This document shows positions 1 through 5,647 of a stretch of DNA of 7,955 nucleotides, piece by piece (position 1 is the first letter of the stretch; each line of letters starts with the position of its first letter). The DNA is from Candidatus Pacearchaeota archaeon. GTDB lineage: Archaea; Nanobdellota; Nanobdellia; Pacearchaeales; GW2011-AR1. The stretch spans positions 1-7,955 of the forward strand of contig NZCB01000034.1 of NCBI GenBank assembly GCA_002688165.1. Reading direction: 5' to 3'. Made by a program: the position numbers and the translations under genes. A model generated the notes under the pieces. That model was not told where the DNA came from. It did not search any database and saw only the letters and a list, made by a program, of their open reading frames with translations.

Positions 1-118
1 AAGTTGAAACTATAACAAATGCTATAATTACACCTATAACTAATGAAGCTACTCCAAATACTAAGGAAGTAATCAATCCTCCTGTTTGACCTTTCTTATC
101 TTTAAGAAAATTCTTCAT
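1..118 (-). CDS. Pilin-like / coat-like small membrane protein, N-terminal 39 codons only (3' end outside window)
   Basis: This gene was read directly from the minus strand: ATG at 118, open to the window edge. It begins MKNFLKDKKGQTGGL and runs straight into a hydrophobic helix (about residues 15-38). The basic stretch ending K-K-G-Q (residues 8-11) followed by the helix matches the general layout of archaeal class III signal peptides, which prepilin peptidases cut between G and Q in type IV pilins and related proteins. It is the only gene here with its own upstream gap, TATA box and leader, which suggests separate and possibly strong expression. A G-rich ribosome-binding candidate (GGGGG, 139-135) lies about 16 bases before the ATG. 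It could be a pilin, a small filamentous-virus coat subunit or another small membrane protein. Reading frame is well supported; function is uncertain because the C-terminal part is missing. Confidence 0.75.
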   Translation of the reverse strand, partial: MKNFLKDKKGQTGGLITSLVFGVASLVIGVIIAFVIVST

Positions 119-133
119 ATTCTGTTTTTTTAT

Positions 134-140
134 ACCCCCT
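134..140 (-). promoter_or_regulatory. Candidate ribosome-binding site for the KKGQ gene (AGGGGGT)
   Basis: AGGGGGT lies about 16 bases upstream of the ATG at 118. It can pair with a CCUCC anti-Shine-Dalgarno if one G:U pair is allowed. Spacing is longer than at most other genes here (6-13). A similar all-G site (GGGGGC, 6686-6681) precedes the 92-residue gene, which makes it more believable. Confidence 0.45.
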
Positions 141-157
141 TTCAAAAATATTTTCTT

Positions 158-172
158 TGGAACTAAATTCCA
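158..172 (-). other. Small hairpin at the predicted 5' end of the KKGQ transcript
   Basis: The arms TGGAA and TTCCA enclose a five-base loop, so the RNA could form a 5-bp stem. It sits where transcription would be expected to begin, roughly 25 bases downstream of the TATA box. It could stabilise the 5' end of the mRNA or be a binding site. With only five pairs in AT-rich DNA, chance formation is quite possible. Confidence 0.3.
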
Positions 173-192
173 TAATGTTTTTAAAGGAAATT

Positions 193-202
193 TATTTATA
201 AA
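193..202 (-). promoter_or_regulatory. Archaeal-type TATA box (TTTATAAATA) in the only intergenic gap
   Basis: The gap at 119-217 is the only non-coding stretch in the window. Its minus strand carries TTTATAAATA, close to the archaeal TATA consensus. A start 24-27 bases downstream would fall near 170-173, leaving a leader of about 50 bases before the ATG at 118. No convincing bacterial -35/-10 pair is visible. This supports a separate transcript for the KKGQ gene and is a modest argument for an archaeal origin. AT-rich DNA can produce such a match by chance. Confidence 0.5.
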
Positions 203-212
203 ACAATTGTTT
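201..212. repeat. Perfect 12-bp palindrome AAACAATTGTTT next to the TATA box
   Basis: A perfect inverted repeat lies just after the stop codon of the upstream gene. It touches the upstream edge of the TATA box, where the BRE (TFB recognition element) would lie. It could be an operator for a dimeric regulator, or a weak element at the 3' end of the upstream transcript, since TTTT follows. In sequence this AT-rich, a palindrome of this size is only suggestive. Confidence 0.3.
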
Positions 213-217
213 CACTG

Positions 218-556
218 TTACAGCTTAGTGTTTTTTCTATCTAAGAATAACCAGACTCCTGAAAAGATTGTAACAACTAATACTACAATCAATACATCTA
301 AATGAATTAGCTCTTCAATAGCAGACATTATCAAAGCAATCATTAAAGTAGAGATTGATGCCACAACACTCCACATGGGATAATCAGCAATACCATTTCT
401 TACTTGTTGTCTTCCAACTCCTCCCAAGAATACAACAAAATAAACAAAGACTAACAACAAATAAGTAAATCCTGAAACAGCTAAGGTTGTTTGAACTAAG
501 ATAGTATCTAATCCATCTGTTGCATTCGGTAAATCATATTTATAATCTATTGGCAT
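218..556 (-). CDS. Small integral membrane protein, three predicted helices (112 aa)
   Basis: The product has a polar N-terminus of about 22 residues with one sequon (N11-A-T) and then three hydrophobic segments at about 25-45, 60-80 and 86-105, ending in a short basic tail (DRKNTKL). A loop around 46-59 (GGVGRQQVRNGIADYP) joins helices 1 and 2. There is no cleavable signal peptide. The ATG follows the preceding stop by one base (TAA-A-ATG), and a GGGAGG site lies 13 bases upstream (575-570), so the start is well supported. It is the last gene of the coupled series and follows another small membrane protein, so the two may work as a pair. I recognise no named family and see no catalytic motif. 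A structural, channel-like or assembly role in the surface apparatus would be a guess. Confidence 0.85.
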   Translation of the reverse strand: MPIDYKYDLPNATDGLDTILVQTTLAVSGFTYLLLVFVYFVVFLGGVGRQQVRNGIADYPMWSVVASISTLMIALIMSAIEELIHLDVLIVVLVVTIFSGVWLFLDRKNTKL

Positions 557-557
557 T

Positions 558-989
558 TTATTCTGGATTCCTCCCTGCCCATGTTTTCCAAATTAATAAC
601 CCAAAGATAAATGTTATTAATCCTAAGAAAGTTGTAATGAATATTCCGAATCCTTCTCCGTTTCCAAATATTTTTATATATCCTACTTCTAAAATGTTTT
701 TAGTTACTGCAACAGAAGAGGTTGGAGTAATTGCAAATTGCCCTCCACTAGGAGTTGTATCAGCTTGTTCAATAGAAGATTCTATTATTGATTGATAAGT
801 AGATTCAGAAGCTCCTCTAAATGAACCCACATTGGTTGATACCGAATTATTAAGTGTAGAAAATTCTGGATCATCCAACACACTTACTTCAGAATTATTA
901 TCTATTGCAAAATTTGTTGCAAATCCAATTATTGCTATCGTAAAAAGCCCAATCATAATTAAGGAAGTAGTAAATTGTATTTGCCCCAT
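558..989 (-). CDS. Bitopic-pair membrane protein with GQIQ N-terminus and Ser/Thr-rich central domain (143 aa)
   Basis: The sequence begins MGQIQF and enters a membrane helix at about 6-25. A polar central domain rich in Ser/Thr/Asn/Gln follows (about 26-110, with sequon N48-N-S), then a second helix at about 112-135 and a short tail (KTWAGRNPE). With two helices flanking it, the central domain probably lies outside the cell or virion. The GQ[MI]Q start resembles that of the KRGQMQ protein (4618-5172) but lacks the basic residues needed for a class III signal. The start overlaps the upstream stop by one base (TGATG), and AAGGAG (1001-996) sits six bases before it, so translation is probably coupled to the large surface gene. 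Only one base separates it from the next gene. I recognise no named family; a minor structural or anchoring role is inferred from context. Confidence 0.85.
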   Translation of the reverse strand: MGQIQFTTSLIMIGLFTIAIIGFATNFAIDNNSEVSVLDDPEFSTLNNSVSTNVGSFRGASESTYQSIIESSIEQADTTPSGGQFAITPTSSVAVTKNILEVGYIKIFGNGEGFGIFITTFLGLITFIFGLLIWKTWAGRNPE

Positions 990-3900
990 CAGTTACTCCT
1001 TGCTCCTTTAATTCCTATAAGAATTATAGCTATAACTAACCATAAGATTGTTGCTCCTGCTCCGATGAATCCATTGTTTGCTACAAGGTTCAAGGAGAAT
1101 AATAAGACAACACCAATTAATAAGAAGATTACAGTAAATATGGGATTATTACTTACCCCAGAACCTATTAAAGTTAACATAATAAATAATGCCAACACAG
1201 TTAGAGTAACTCCATAAATTTGAGAAGGATCTTGGTCTATTTTAATATTTCCTTGTGCTTGAAGATTTCCATTTAAATATAACTTTCCTGTTATTGTAGA
1301 ATTTCCAAAGTTAGTAGGAACTACACAACTTAATGTTCCACTTGAACTTGTTAATGAATCTGTACAAACAGCTGTTCCTAAAGAATCTTGTTGTGTTACA
1401 TTAAGAGTTATTAATTGAACACTACCATCTGGAATATTAAATACACTTGATATAACTCTTGTTTCGTTATCATAACCTAGAGTAAATTGAAAGTTTTCTG
1501 CTTCTTCAAAGTCTGGAACTACTAATGATTCTGAAAAAGAATTTAAATCTATTTCACATTCTTGAACTAAAGGAGTTTGACAAACAGCAATAACATTTGC
1601 AAATGTTTTAAGAACTGTTCCGAATTTAACCACATCAAACTTATAGATTACATCATCCAATACAAGGTGAGCAATTACTTCTCCTCTTGCATCTGTCTTG
1701 GGTATTTCTACTTCTCTAAATAAGTTTTCATCAATATACTTTCTTGAAATCTTCATCAAAGCATTTTCAACTGGTAAAAATGAACCATCTCTAAAAATTA
1801 TCTTAAATACTTGAACATCACTTGAATTAAGATCATATAGGGTTATGTTTTGATTGAAGGTGTTTAAATCTAAAGTTTCATTTTGTATATGGTATAATTC
1901 AGAAGCATAAGCATCTGCACTATATTGTATTTGAAGATCATTACTATATCTTTCAGAAGTTAATGAACTATTTATACAAACTGAAAAAGAATTTATTGCA
2001 CTATAAGTACTATTGAAATCCAAAACAGATGTGGTGGTAGCATAAGAAAACACTTGTAGATTTAATCTAGCAAGAGTATTTGAAGTAATGGGTATAGTTG
2101 TTTTTGTTTCCTCGTCAGCAATAGTGAAGTTATACAATACTATTGAATTAGAAGTACAATCATCTAAAGCAAAAGCTCTTATGAATTGTGTTGAAGTTGT
2201 GGTGTTTGCTTCAACAGAACCAAAGTTAACTTGCCAAAATACATCAACAACCTTATTACTATCAACTCCTTGAATAACTTTATTGCTTATAGTTGCATTA
2301 TAATTTCTTCCAGATATAACAGAGAATGGAGATATTGTATCATTCCCATCATACCATAATTTCACAGTAGATAAACTTCCAGTTTGAATTATGAAATCAA
2401 GGAAGTATGATTCTGTTGCCCCTTCTATTGTTGCATTTCTAACTCCTCTCTCATTTTCCCAAACACTCCAGTTCCAAACTACTTCTTGATTATTTGAATT
2501 CCCAAAAGTATCATTGGAATAAAAGGTTAATTCCAAATTAGATATATTATTTACATTTTGAATTATTGTTGTGTTAGTTGCACAATTTAAAGTATGGTTT
2601 GTTCCATTATAATTTTGTCTACAAGTATCTATATTGTCATCGGAAATATTCCATCTCAAAGATATATTGTTTCCTGTCTTATGATAATTAATAAGATTGA
2701 ATGGTGCAGTTACATTTAAAGTTGGTGCAGATGAATCTACTGTGAAATAAATTGTATCATTTAATCCAAACAATCCTGAAGCTGAATGACTACCATAAAC
2801 AAGTAAATGATGGAATCCATCTTCAACTTCTAAGCTAGAGTTTATACTTGATAAAGTATTGTTTGTTCCATTATAATTAACAATCCAAGTTCCGATATTT
2901 TTATTTGCTGTTGCATTAAAAAATATTGTAGATGATGAATAAGAATTATTTGTTGGAGAGAAAGTATTTATTGTTGGAATAGTATCTATTGTAAATCTCA
3001 TTCCTGTTCCATTTGTTTGTGAAGGTGGAGTACTTGTATCATCCCAAGCACTATAAAACCAATCATGGTTTCCTTCACTTAAAGCTCCAGAGGTAAAAAT
3101 ATAATTTGTTGCATTAAATCCACTAGAGTTAGTTGATATAATAGTTCCATCTAAATACAAACTAACATTAATCAAACCTGAATTATCTGATGCTGTTCCA
3201 TTGAAAGTTATTATATTTCTATCTGTAAATGTTGTTGTATTTGATGGGAAAGTATTTGTAACTATTGGTGCTGGATCTGGGGGGTTTTCCCATGCTACTA
3301 TTACAACTCCTGAAGCACCATTACCTCCACCATCTGAACCACCACCTCCACCTGAACCAGTACTTGCTTCTCCGACAGCTCCAGTAGTTCCTCCGTTTCC
3401 ACCTCCACCAGTTCCACCTGTTCCTGGACTTGAACCTGAATCAGAAGTACCACCACCTCCACCACCAGCCCAAGTTATTCCCCATATTTCAAGACCATTT
3501 CCACCATTTCCAGATTGTGAACCAGTACCATCAGCACCAGCAGTACTTTTTCCACCACCTCCACCACCAGCATAAGGAGAACCTGCAGTTAAAGCATCTC
3601 CTCCAGCAGTTCCTTGAGAAGCAATTCCAGTTCCACCAGTTCTTGATGAACCATCTCCTGAAGCTCCACCACCACTTCCACCATCATTTCCATTAGCTCC
3701 TGAAGCAGCAGCTGCACCTCCTCCAGTTGTGTTAGTAGTTCCAAAGAATGAATACTCTCCATTAGTTCCAGTTCCAGGAACTCCACCAGTTCCTCCAGCT
3801 CCAACAAATAAATTAATACTTGCTAATGGTGTTACAGAAGTTGAAATATTATAAACTAATCCACCTGCTCCACCTCCACCTCCACCTACTGGACCCCAAC

Positions 3901-4621
3901 TATCTCCTGCTCCTCCTCCTCCTCCAGCGACGATAAGTACAGTAACATTTGTAACTCCTGTTGGTACTGTCCAAGTATCAGCTCCAGTTGTGTTAAAAAC
4001 TTTCCAATTAGCTTGACTTGGAGCAAGATTTCCCCAAGTTATATGTTTATCTACATCTTTTCCTACAATATTCCAAACCCCATCTATATAATCAAACCAT
4101 TTAACTTCAACTTCAATTCCTATTCTAATCTTTCCTTTAGGAATATCTTTTGAATTATAAGGAAGCCATGCCTTTCTTGTTTTTGTTTTACTTCCAGTTT
4201 GCAAACAAGTAGTATCTATTGTTCCATTTTTATTATCAAAATTAGAACAAGAATAAATTGGTTCTTGATAATCTTCTTCTCCCCAATAAACATATCTCCA
4301 TTCTCTTTCAACTATTTCTCCAGTATTCATATCTGTAAATTCTACTTCCCCAAGTCCTTCATCATATTTATCATTAAAATTAATATCATACCACATAACA
4401 ATTTGTTTTCCAACATAAACTTTTTTGGTTTCATCGATAGAACCATGACTTTTTAATTCAATACTACCAAAGTGTTTTCCAAATCCCCAAAGATTATCAA
4501 AATCAACTTTCATATCTTTATTAGAATAAGTTATCTTATTATCAAATTCAGCAGCAGAAGTAATTCCAATTAGAAGAATCATAAAGATAATTGCTACCCC
4601 AAATAACTTAATTGATTTCAT
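989..4621 (-). CDS. Giant surface protein: signal peptide, glycine-rich domain, Ig-like repeats, three C-terminal membrane helices (1210 aa)
   Basis: Probable adhesin or receptor-binding protein. Domains in order: Sec signal peptide (1-23, TSAA|E); N-terminal domain (24-200) with a Ca-binding-like loop DINFNDKYD (79-87) and a cysteine pair (C125, C139); glycine-rich domain (about 206-446) that opens TWTVPTGVTNVTVLIVAGGG and closes GASGVVIVAWENP, the layout of glycine-rich tail-fibre and adhesin domains; Ig-like domains at about 450-547, 548-632 and 633-722; a further beta-rich region (722-930); a carboxypeptidase-regulatory-like beta domain (about 938-1005, with TDARGEV); then helices at about 1136-1155, 1160-1182 and 1188-1205. 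More than 30 N-x-S/T sequons suggest heavy glycosylation if archaeal. The ATG overlaps the upstream stop (ATGA), with GGAGGAGG (4638-4631) nine bases before it. Reading frame and topology are secure; the ligand is unknown. Confidence 0.9.
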   Translation of the reverse strand: MKSIKLFGVAIIFMILLIGITSAAEFDNKITYSNKDMKVDFDNLWGFGKHFGSIELKSHGSIDETKKVYVGKQIVMWYDINFNDKYDEGLGEVEFTDMNTGEIVEREWRYVYWGEEDYQEPIYSCSNFDNKNGTIDTTCLQTGSKTKTRKAWLPYNSKDIPKGKIRIGIEVEVKWFDYIDGVWNIVGKDVDKHITWGNLAPSQANWKVFNTTGADTWTVPTGVTNVTVLIVAGGGGGAGDSWGPVGGGGGGAGGLVYNISTSVTPLASINLFVGAGGTGGVPGTGTNGEYSFFGTTNTTGGGAAAASGANGNDGGSGGGASGDGSSRTGGTGIASQGTAGGDALTAGSPYAGGGGGGKSTAGADGTGSQSGNGGNGLEIWGITWAGGGGGGTSDSGSSPGTGGTGGGGNGGTTGAVGEASTGSGGGGGSDGGGNGASGVVIVAWENPPDPAPIVTNTFPSNTTTFTDRNIITFNGTASDNSGLINVSLYLDGTIISTNSSGFNATNYIFTSGALSEGNHDWFYSAWDDTSTPPSQTNGTGMRFTIDTIPTINTFSPTNNSYSSSTIFFNATANKNIGTWIVNYNGTNNTLSSINSSLEVEDGFHHLLVYGSHSASGLFGLNDTIYFTVDSSAPTLNVTAPFNLINYHKTGNNISLRWNISDDNIDTCRQNYNGTNHTLNCATNTTIIQNVNNISNLELTFYSNDTFGNSNNQEVVWNWSVWENERGVRNATIEGATESYFLDFIIQTGSLSTVKLWYDGNDTISPFSVISGRNYNATISNKVIQGVDSNKVVDVFWQVNFGSVEANTTTSTQFIRAFALDDCTSNSIVLYNFTIADEETKTTIPITSNTLARLNLQVFSYATTTSVLDFNSTYSAINSFSVCINSSLTSERYSNDLQIQYSADAYASELYHIQNETLDLNTFNQNITLYDLNSSDVQVFKIIFRDGSFLPVENALMKISRKYIDENLFREVEIPKTDARGEVIAHLVLDDVIYKFDVVKFGTVLKTFANVIAVCQTPLVQECEIDLNSFSESLVVPDFEEAENFQFTLGYDNETRVISSVFNIPDGSVQLITLNVTQQDSLGTAVCTDSLTSSSGTLSCVVPTNFGNSTITGKLYLNGNLQAQGNIKIDQDPSQIYGVTLTVLALFIMLTLIGSGVSNNPIFTVIFLLIGVVLLFSLNLVANNGFIGAGATILWLVIAIILIGIKGARSN
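2588..2614 (-). repeat. Direct repeat copy 2 within the Ig-like array (26 of 27 bases match 2852-2878)
   Basis: This stretch encodes residues around N670-L678 (NYNGTNHTL) of the large surface protein. It matches the copy at 2852-2878 at 26 of 27 bases by eye. The copies are 264 bases (exactly 88 codons) apart and in frame, as expected if neighbouring Ig-like domains arose by duplication or were homogenised by recombination. Confidence 0.7.
2852..2878 (-). repeat. Direct repeat copy 1 within the Ig-like array (26 of 27 bases match 2588-2614)
   Basis: This stretch encodes residues around N582-L590 (NYNGTNNTL) of the large surface protein. The only difference from the partner copy is at 2860 (t) versus 2596 (g). 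The surrounding protein sequence has diverged, so this island of near identity stands out. Confidence 0.7.
3284..4006 (-). other. Glycine-rich domain-coding segment (residues 206-446 of the large surface protein)
   Basis: The segment is dominated by GGT/GGA glycine codons in runs of five or six, broken by S, T, A, N and short hydrophobic strands. On the plus strand it appears as ccacca/cctcca runs. The flanks (W-x-V-P-x-G-V-T at the start, G-V-V-I-V-A-W at the end) are beta-strand-like and match the known glycine-rich domain of phage tail fibres and bacterial adhesins. In at least one phage tip adhesin such glycine tracts pack as polyglycine II helices. The codon repeats make the tract prone to expansion and contraction. 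Confidence 0.75.
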
Positions 4622-5172
4622 ATATCAAATCCTCCTCCACCTTCTCTTTGATTTCCAGCAAAGATATAAATTCCAGTTAAGAAAGCAATCAATCCCATTA
4701 TCCAAGGAGAATGAATCATAAAATAAGACATAGATTTTTGTTCTCTTAAACCATCTCCAATAACTTCATCACCAGAGACTACTAAATCTTGATACATATT
4801 GCTCATAATAATTGCTCCAAATACAAGTAATACTATAAAAATAAAATAGATTCCAATATATGCTGGATTAGGATTAGTTGTGTATGCTGTTATAAATACT
4901 ATAGAAAATACTAACATAGCTACATAACTAAATACAAGTAACCATGGTAAAGCACCAATGGTTTTATCAACAGCACCGAAGGTAACTTGAGATGCTTCTG
5001 AAAGATTAGCTTCCCCAACCATTCCTAAATCTTCCATAACTGGAGTAATTGTTTCAGACGCAAAACCAACAACAGTAATCCCCAACACTGCAACAAATCC
5101 AATTATTAAAATTGTAAATAGAATTAAGAAAAAGATTATTATTTGCATTTGTCCTCTTTTATCTTTCATCAT
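4618..5172 (-). CDS. Four-helix membrane protein with KRGQ class III-like N-terminus (184 aa)
   Basis: The protein opens MMKDKRGQMQ, directly followed by a hydrophobic helix (about 11-38). Three more helices lie at about 74-98, 104-124 and 152-172, and the C-terminus is a short glycine-rich tail (GGGGFDI). K-R-G-Q is the arrangement seen before the first helix in archaeal class III (prepilin-like) proteins, with possible cleavage after G7; in a four-helix protein it may instead only orient the first helix. The helix 1-2 loop (39-73) is acidic with one sequon (N56-L-S). The start overlaps the previous stop (ATGA), with AAAGGAG (5190-5184) 11 bases upstream; the second Met (5169) is a less likely start. 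It overlaps the large surface gene by four bases, so it may be its membrane partner. I recognise no named family. Confidence 0.87.
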   Translation of the reverse strand: MMKDKRGQMQIIIFFLILFTILIIGFVAVLGITVVGFASETITPVMEDLGMVGEANLSEASQVTFGAVDKTIGALPWLLVFSYVAMLVFSIVFITAYTTNPNPAYIGIYFIFIVLLVFGAIIMSNMYQDLVVSGDEVIGDGLREQKSMSYFMIHSPWIMGLIAFLTGIYIFAGNQREGGGGFDI

Positions 5173-5423
5173 ATTAAATTAAACTCCTTTTGTTTATTTG
5201 GAAACATTTGTTTAAAAGAATCACTTTCAAATATTCCTCCTGCTCTACCTAACATTTCTTTAGCTTGTTTTTCTAATGCTGTTAACTCTCTATTCATTGC
5301 TTTCTTAAAACATTTTAAATGACACCACATATCTGAAACTACCTTTTCTTTTTTGTAATCTTCAATATGAACATATTCCCCACTTTCTACTTTTATTGAT
5401 ACCTTACATAAATTACAATCCAT
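5169..5423 (-). CDS. Small zinc-finger-like protein (84 aa)
   Basis: This soluble protein begins MDCNLCK. Candidate zinc ligands are C3 and C6 (CxxC), H19, and the W-C-H-L-K-C cluster (C34, H35, C38), a treble-clef-like arrangement. A charged helical tail follows (about 39-62, MNRELTALEKQAKEMLGRAG). It is probably cytoplasmic and could bind nucleic acid or protein; no enzymatic motif is visible. I moved the start from the ATG at 5435 to the one at 5423. The AAAGGAGG site (5443-5436) abuts the upstream ATG with no spacing but lies 12 bases from the downstream one, and 5423 gives the same TAA-A-ATG junction used three more times in this operon. It overlaps the next gene by four bases. A soluble zinc protein inside a membrane-protein operon is unexpected and could be regulatory or a morphogenesis factor. 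Confidence 0.8.
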   Translation of the reverse strand: MDCNLCKVSIKVESGEYVHIEDYKKEKVVSDMWCHLKCFKKAMNRELTALEKQAKEMLGRAGGIFESDSFKQMFPNKQKEFNLI

Positions 5424-5424
5424 T

Positions 5425-5646
5425 TTAAAATACATCCTCCTTTCTTCGTTTAGTTCTTAATTCTTCCTTACTAAGCTGAAATCCATTGGTTTTTCTTAAC
5501 AACCTTATCATCTCTGCATCTGTTGGTTGTTTCTTCTCAAGGTTTTTCATATACCTAAACTTTGATAAATCTCTCATCTCTTTTACAAAAGCAGAATCAC
5601 TTCTAAATGGAACTGTTCTCCCTTTTATTTTATCAAAGTTTGCCAT
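5425..5646 (-). CDS. Small basic cytoplasmic protein, unknown function (73 aa)
   Basis: The protein is rich in Lys/Arg, with no membrane segment, signal peptide or cysteine pair. A probably helical C-terminal half (about 42-71) includes AEMIRLLRKTNG and ends in a basic stretch (RTKRRKE), compatible with nucleic acid binding or contact with acidic partners. I chose the ATG at 5646 rather than the one at 5679. The latter would overlap the upstream gene by 32 bases with no ribosome-binding site, whereas 5646 follows the upstream stop as TAA-A-ATG and has AAGGG (5664-5660) 13 bases before it. It is followed by the zinc-finger gene with the same one-base junction, and the two may form a functional pair. 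I recognise no family. Confidence 0.75.
   Translation of the reverse strand: MANFDKIKGRTVPFRSDSAFVKEMRDLSKFRYMKNLEKKQPTDAEMIRLLRKTNGFQLSKEELRTKRRKEDVF
5436..5443 (-). promoter_or_regulatory. Ribosome-binding site deciding the zinc-finger gene start (AAAGGAGG)
   Basis: This near-perfect Shine-Dalgarno directly touches the ATG at 5435 (zero spacing) but sits 12 bases before the ATG at 5423, in line with the 6-13 base spacing of most neighbours. It therefore argues for the shorter 84-residue product. It lies inside the end of the preceding coding region. Confidence 0.65.
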
Positions 5647-5647
5647 T

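Noticed and set aside
102..173. Short minus-strand ORF of 23 codons (MEFSSKENIF...) starting near the predicted transcription start and overlapping the KKGQ gene
   Set aside because: It has no Shine-Dalgarno sequence and overlaps a better-supported gene in another frame. The G-rich ribosome site lies inside it and serves the ATG at 118. A leaderless leader peptide cannot be excluded but has no positive support.
201..212. Intrinsic terminator for the long operon at the palindrome after the stop at 218
   Set aside because: The palindrome has no loop and no GC stem, and is followed by only four T residues; it is better kept as a possible operator.
520..1217. Plus-strand ORFs at 520-795 and 975-1217
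   Set aside because: They lie entirely opposite well-supported minus-strand genes and have implausible composition.
3201..3575. Plus-strand proline-rich ORF of 124 codons
   Set aside because: It is the antisense shadow of glycine codons in the large surface gene: GGT/GGA runs read as CCA/CCT proline.
3430..3807. Other ORFs over the glycine-rich region: a His/Gln-rich plus-strand frame (3430-3696) and a Leu/Glu-rich minus-strand frame (3589-3807)
   Set aside because: Both are shifted readings of the same repetitive triplets, with low-complexity composition and no independent start signals.
3270..3920. Possible CRISPR or tandem-repeat array suggested by repeated cca/cct triplets
   Set aside because: The repeats are irregular codon repeats in an open frame, with no uniform repeat-spacer spacing.
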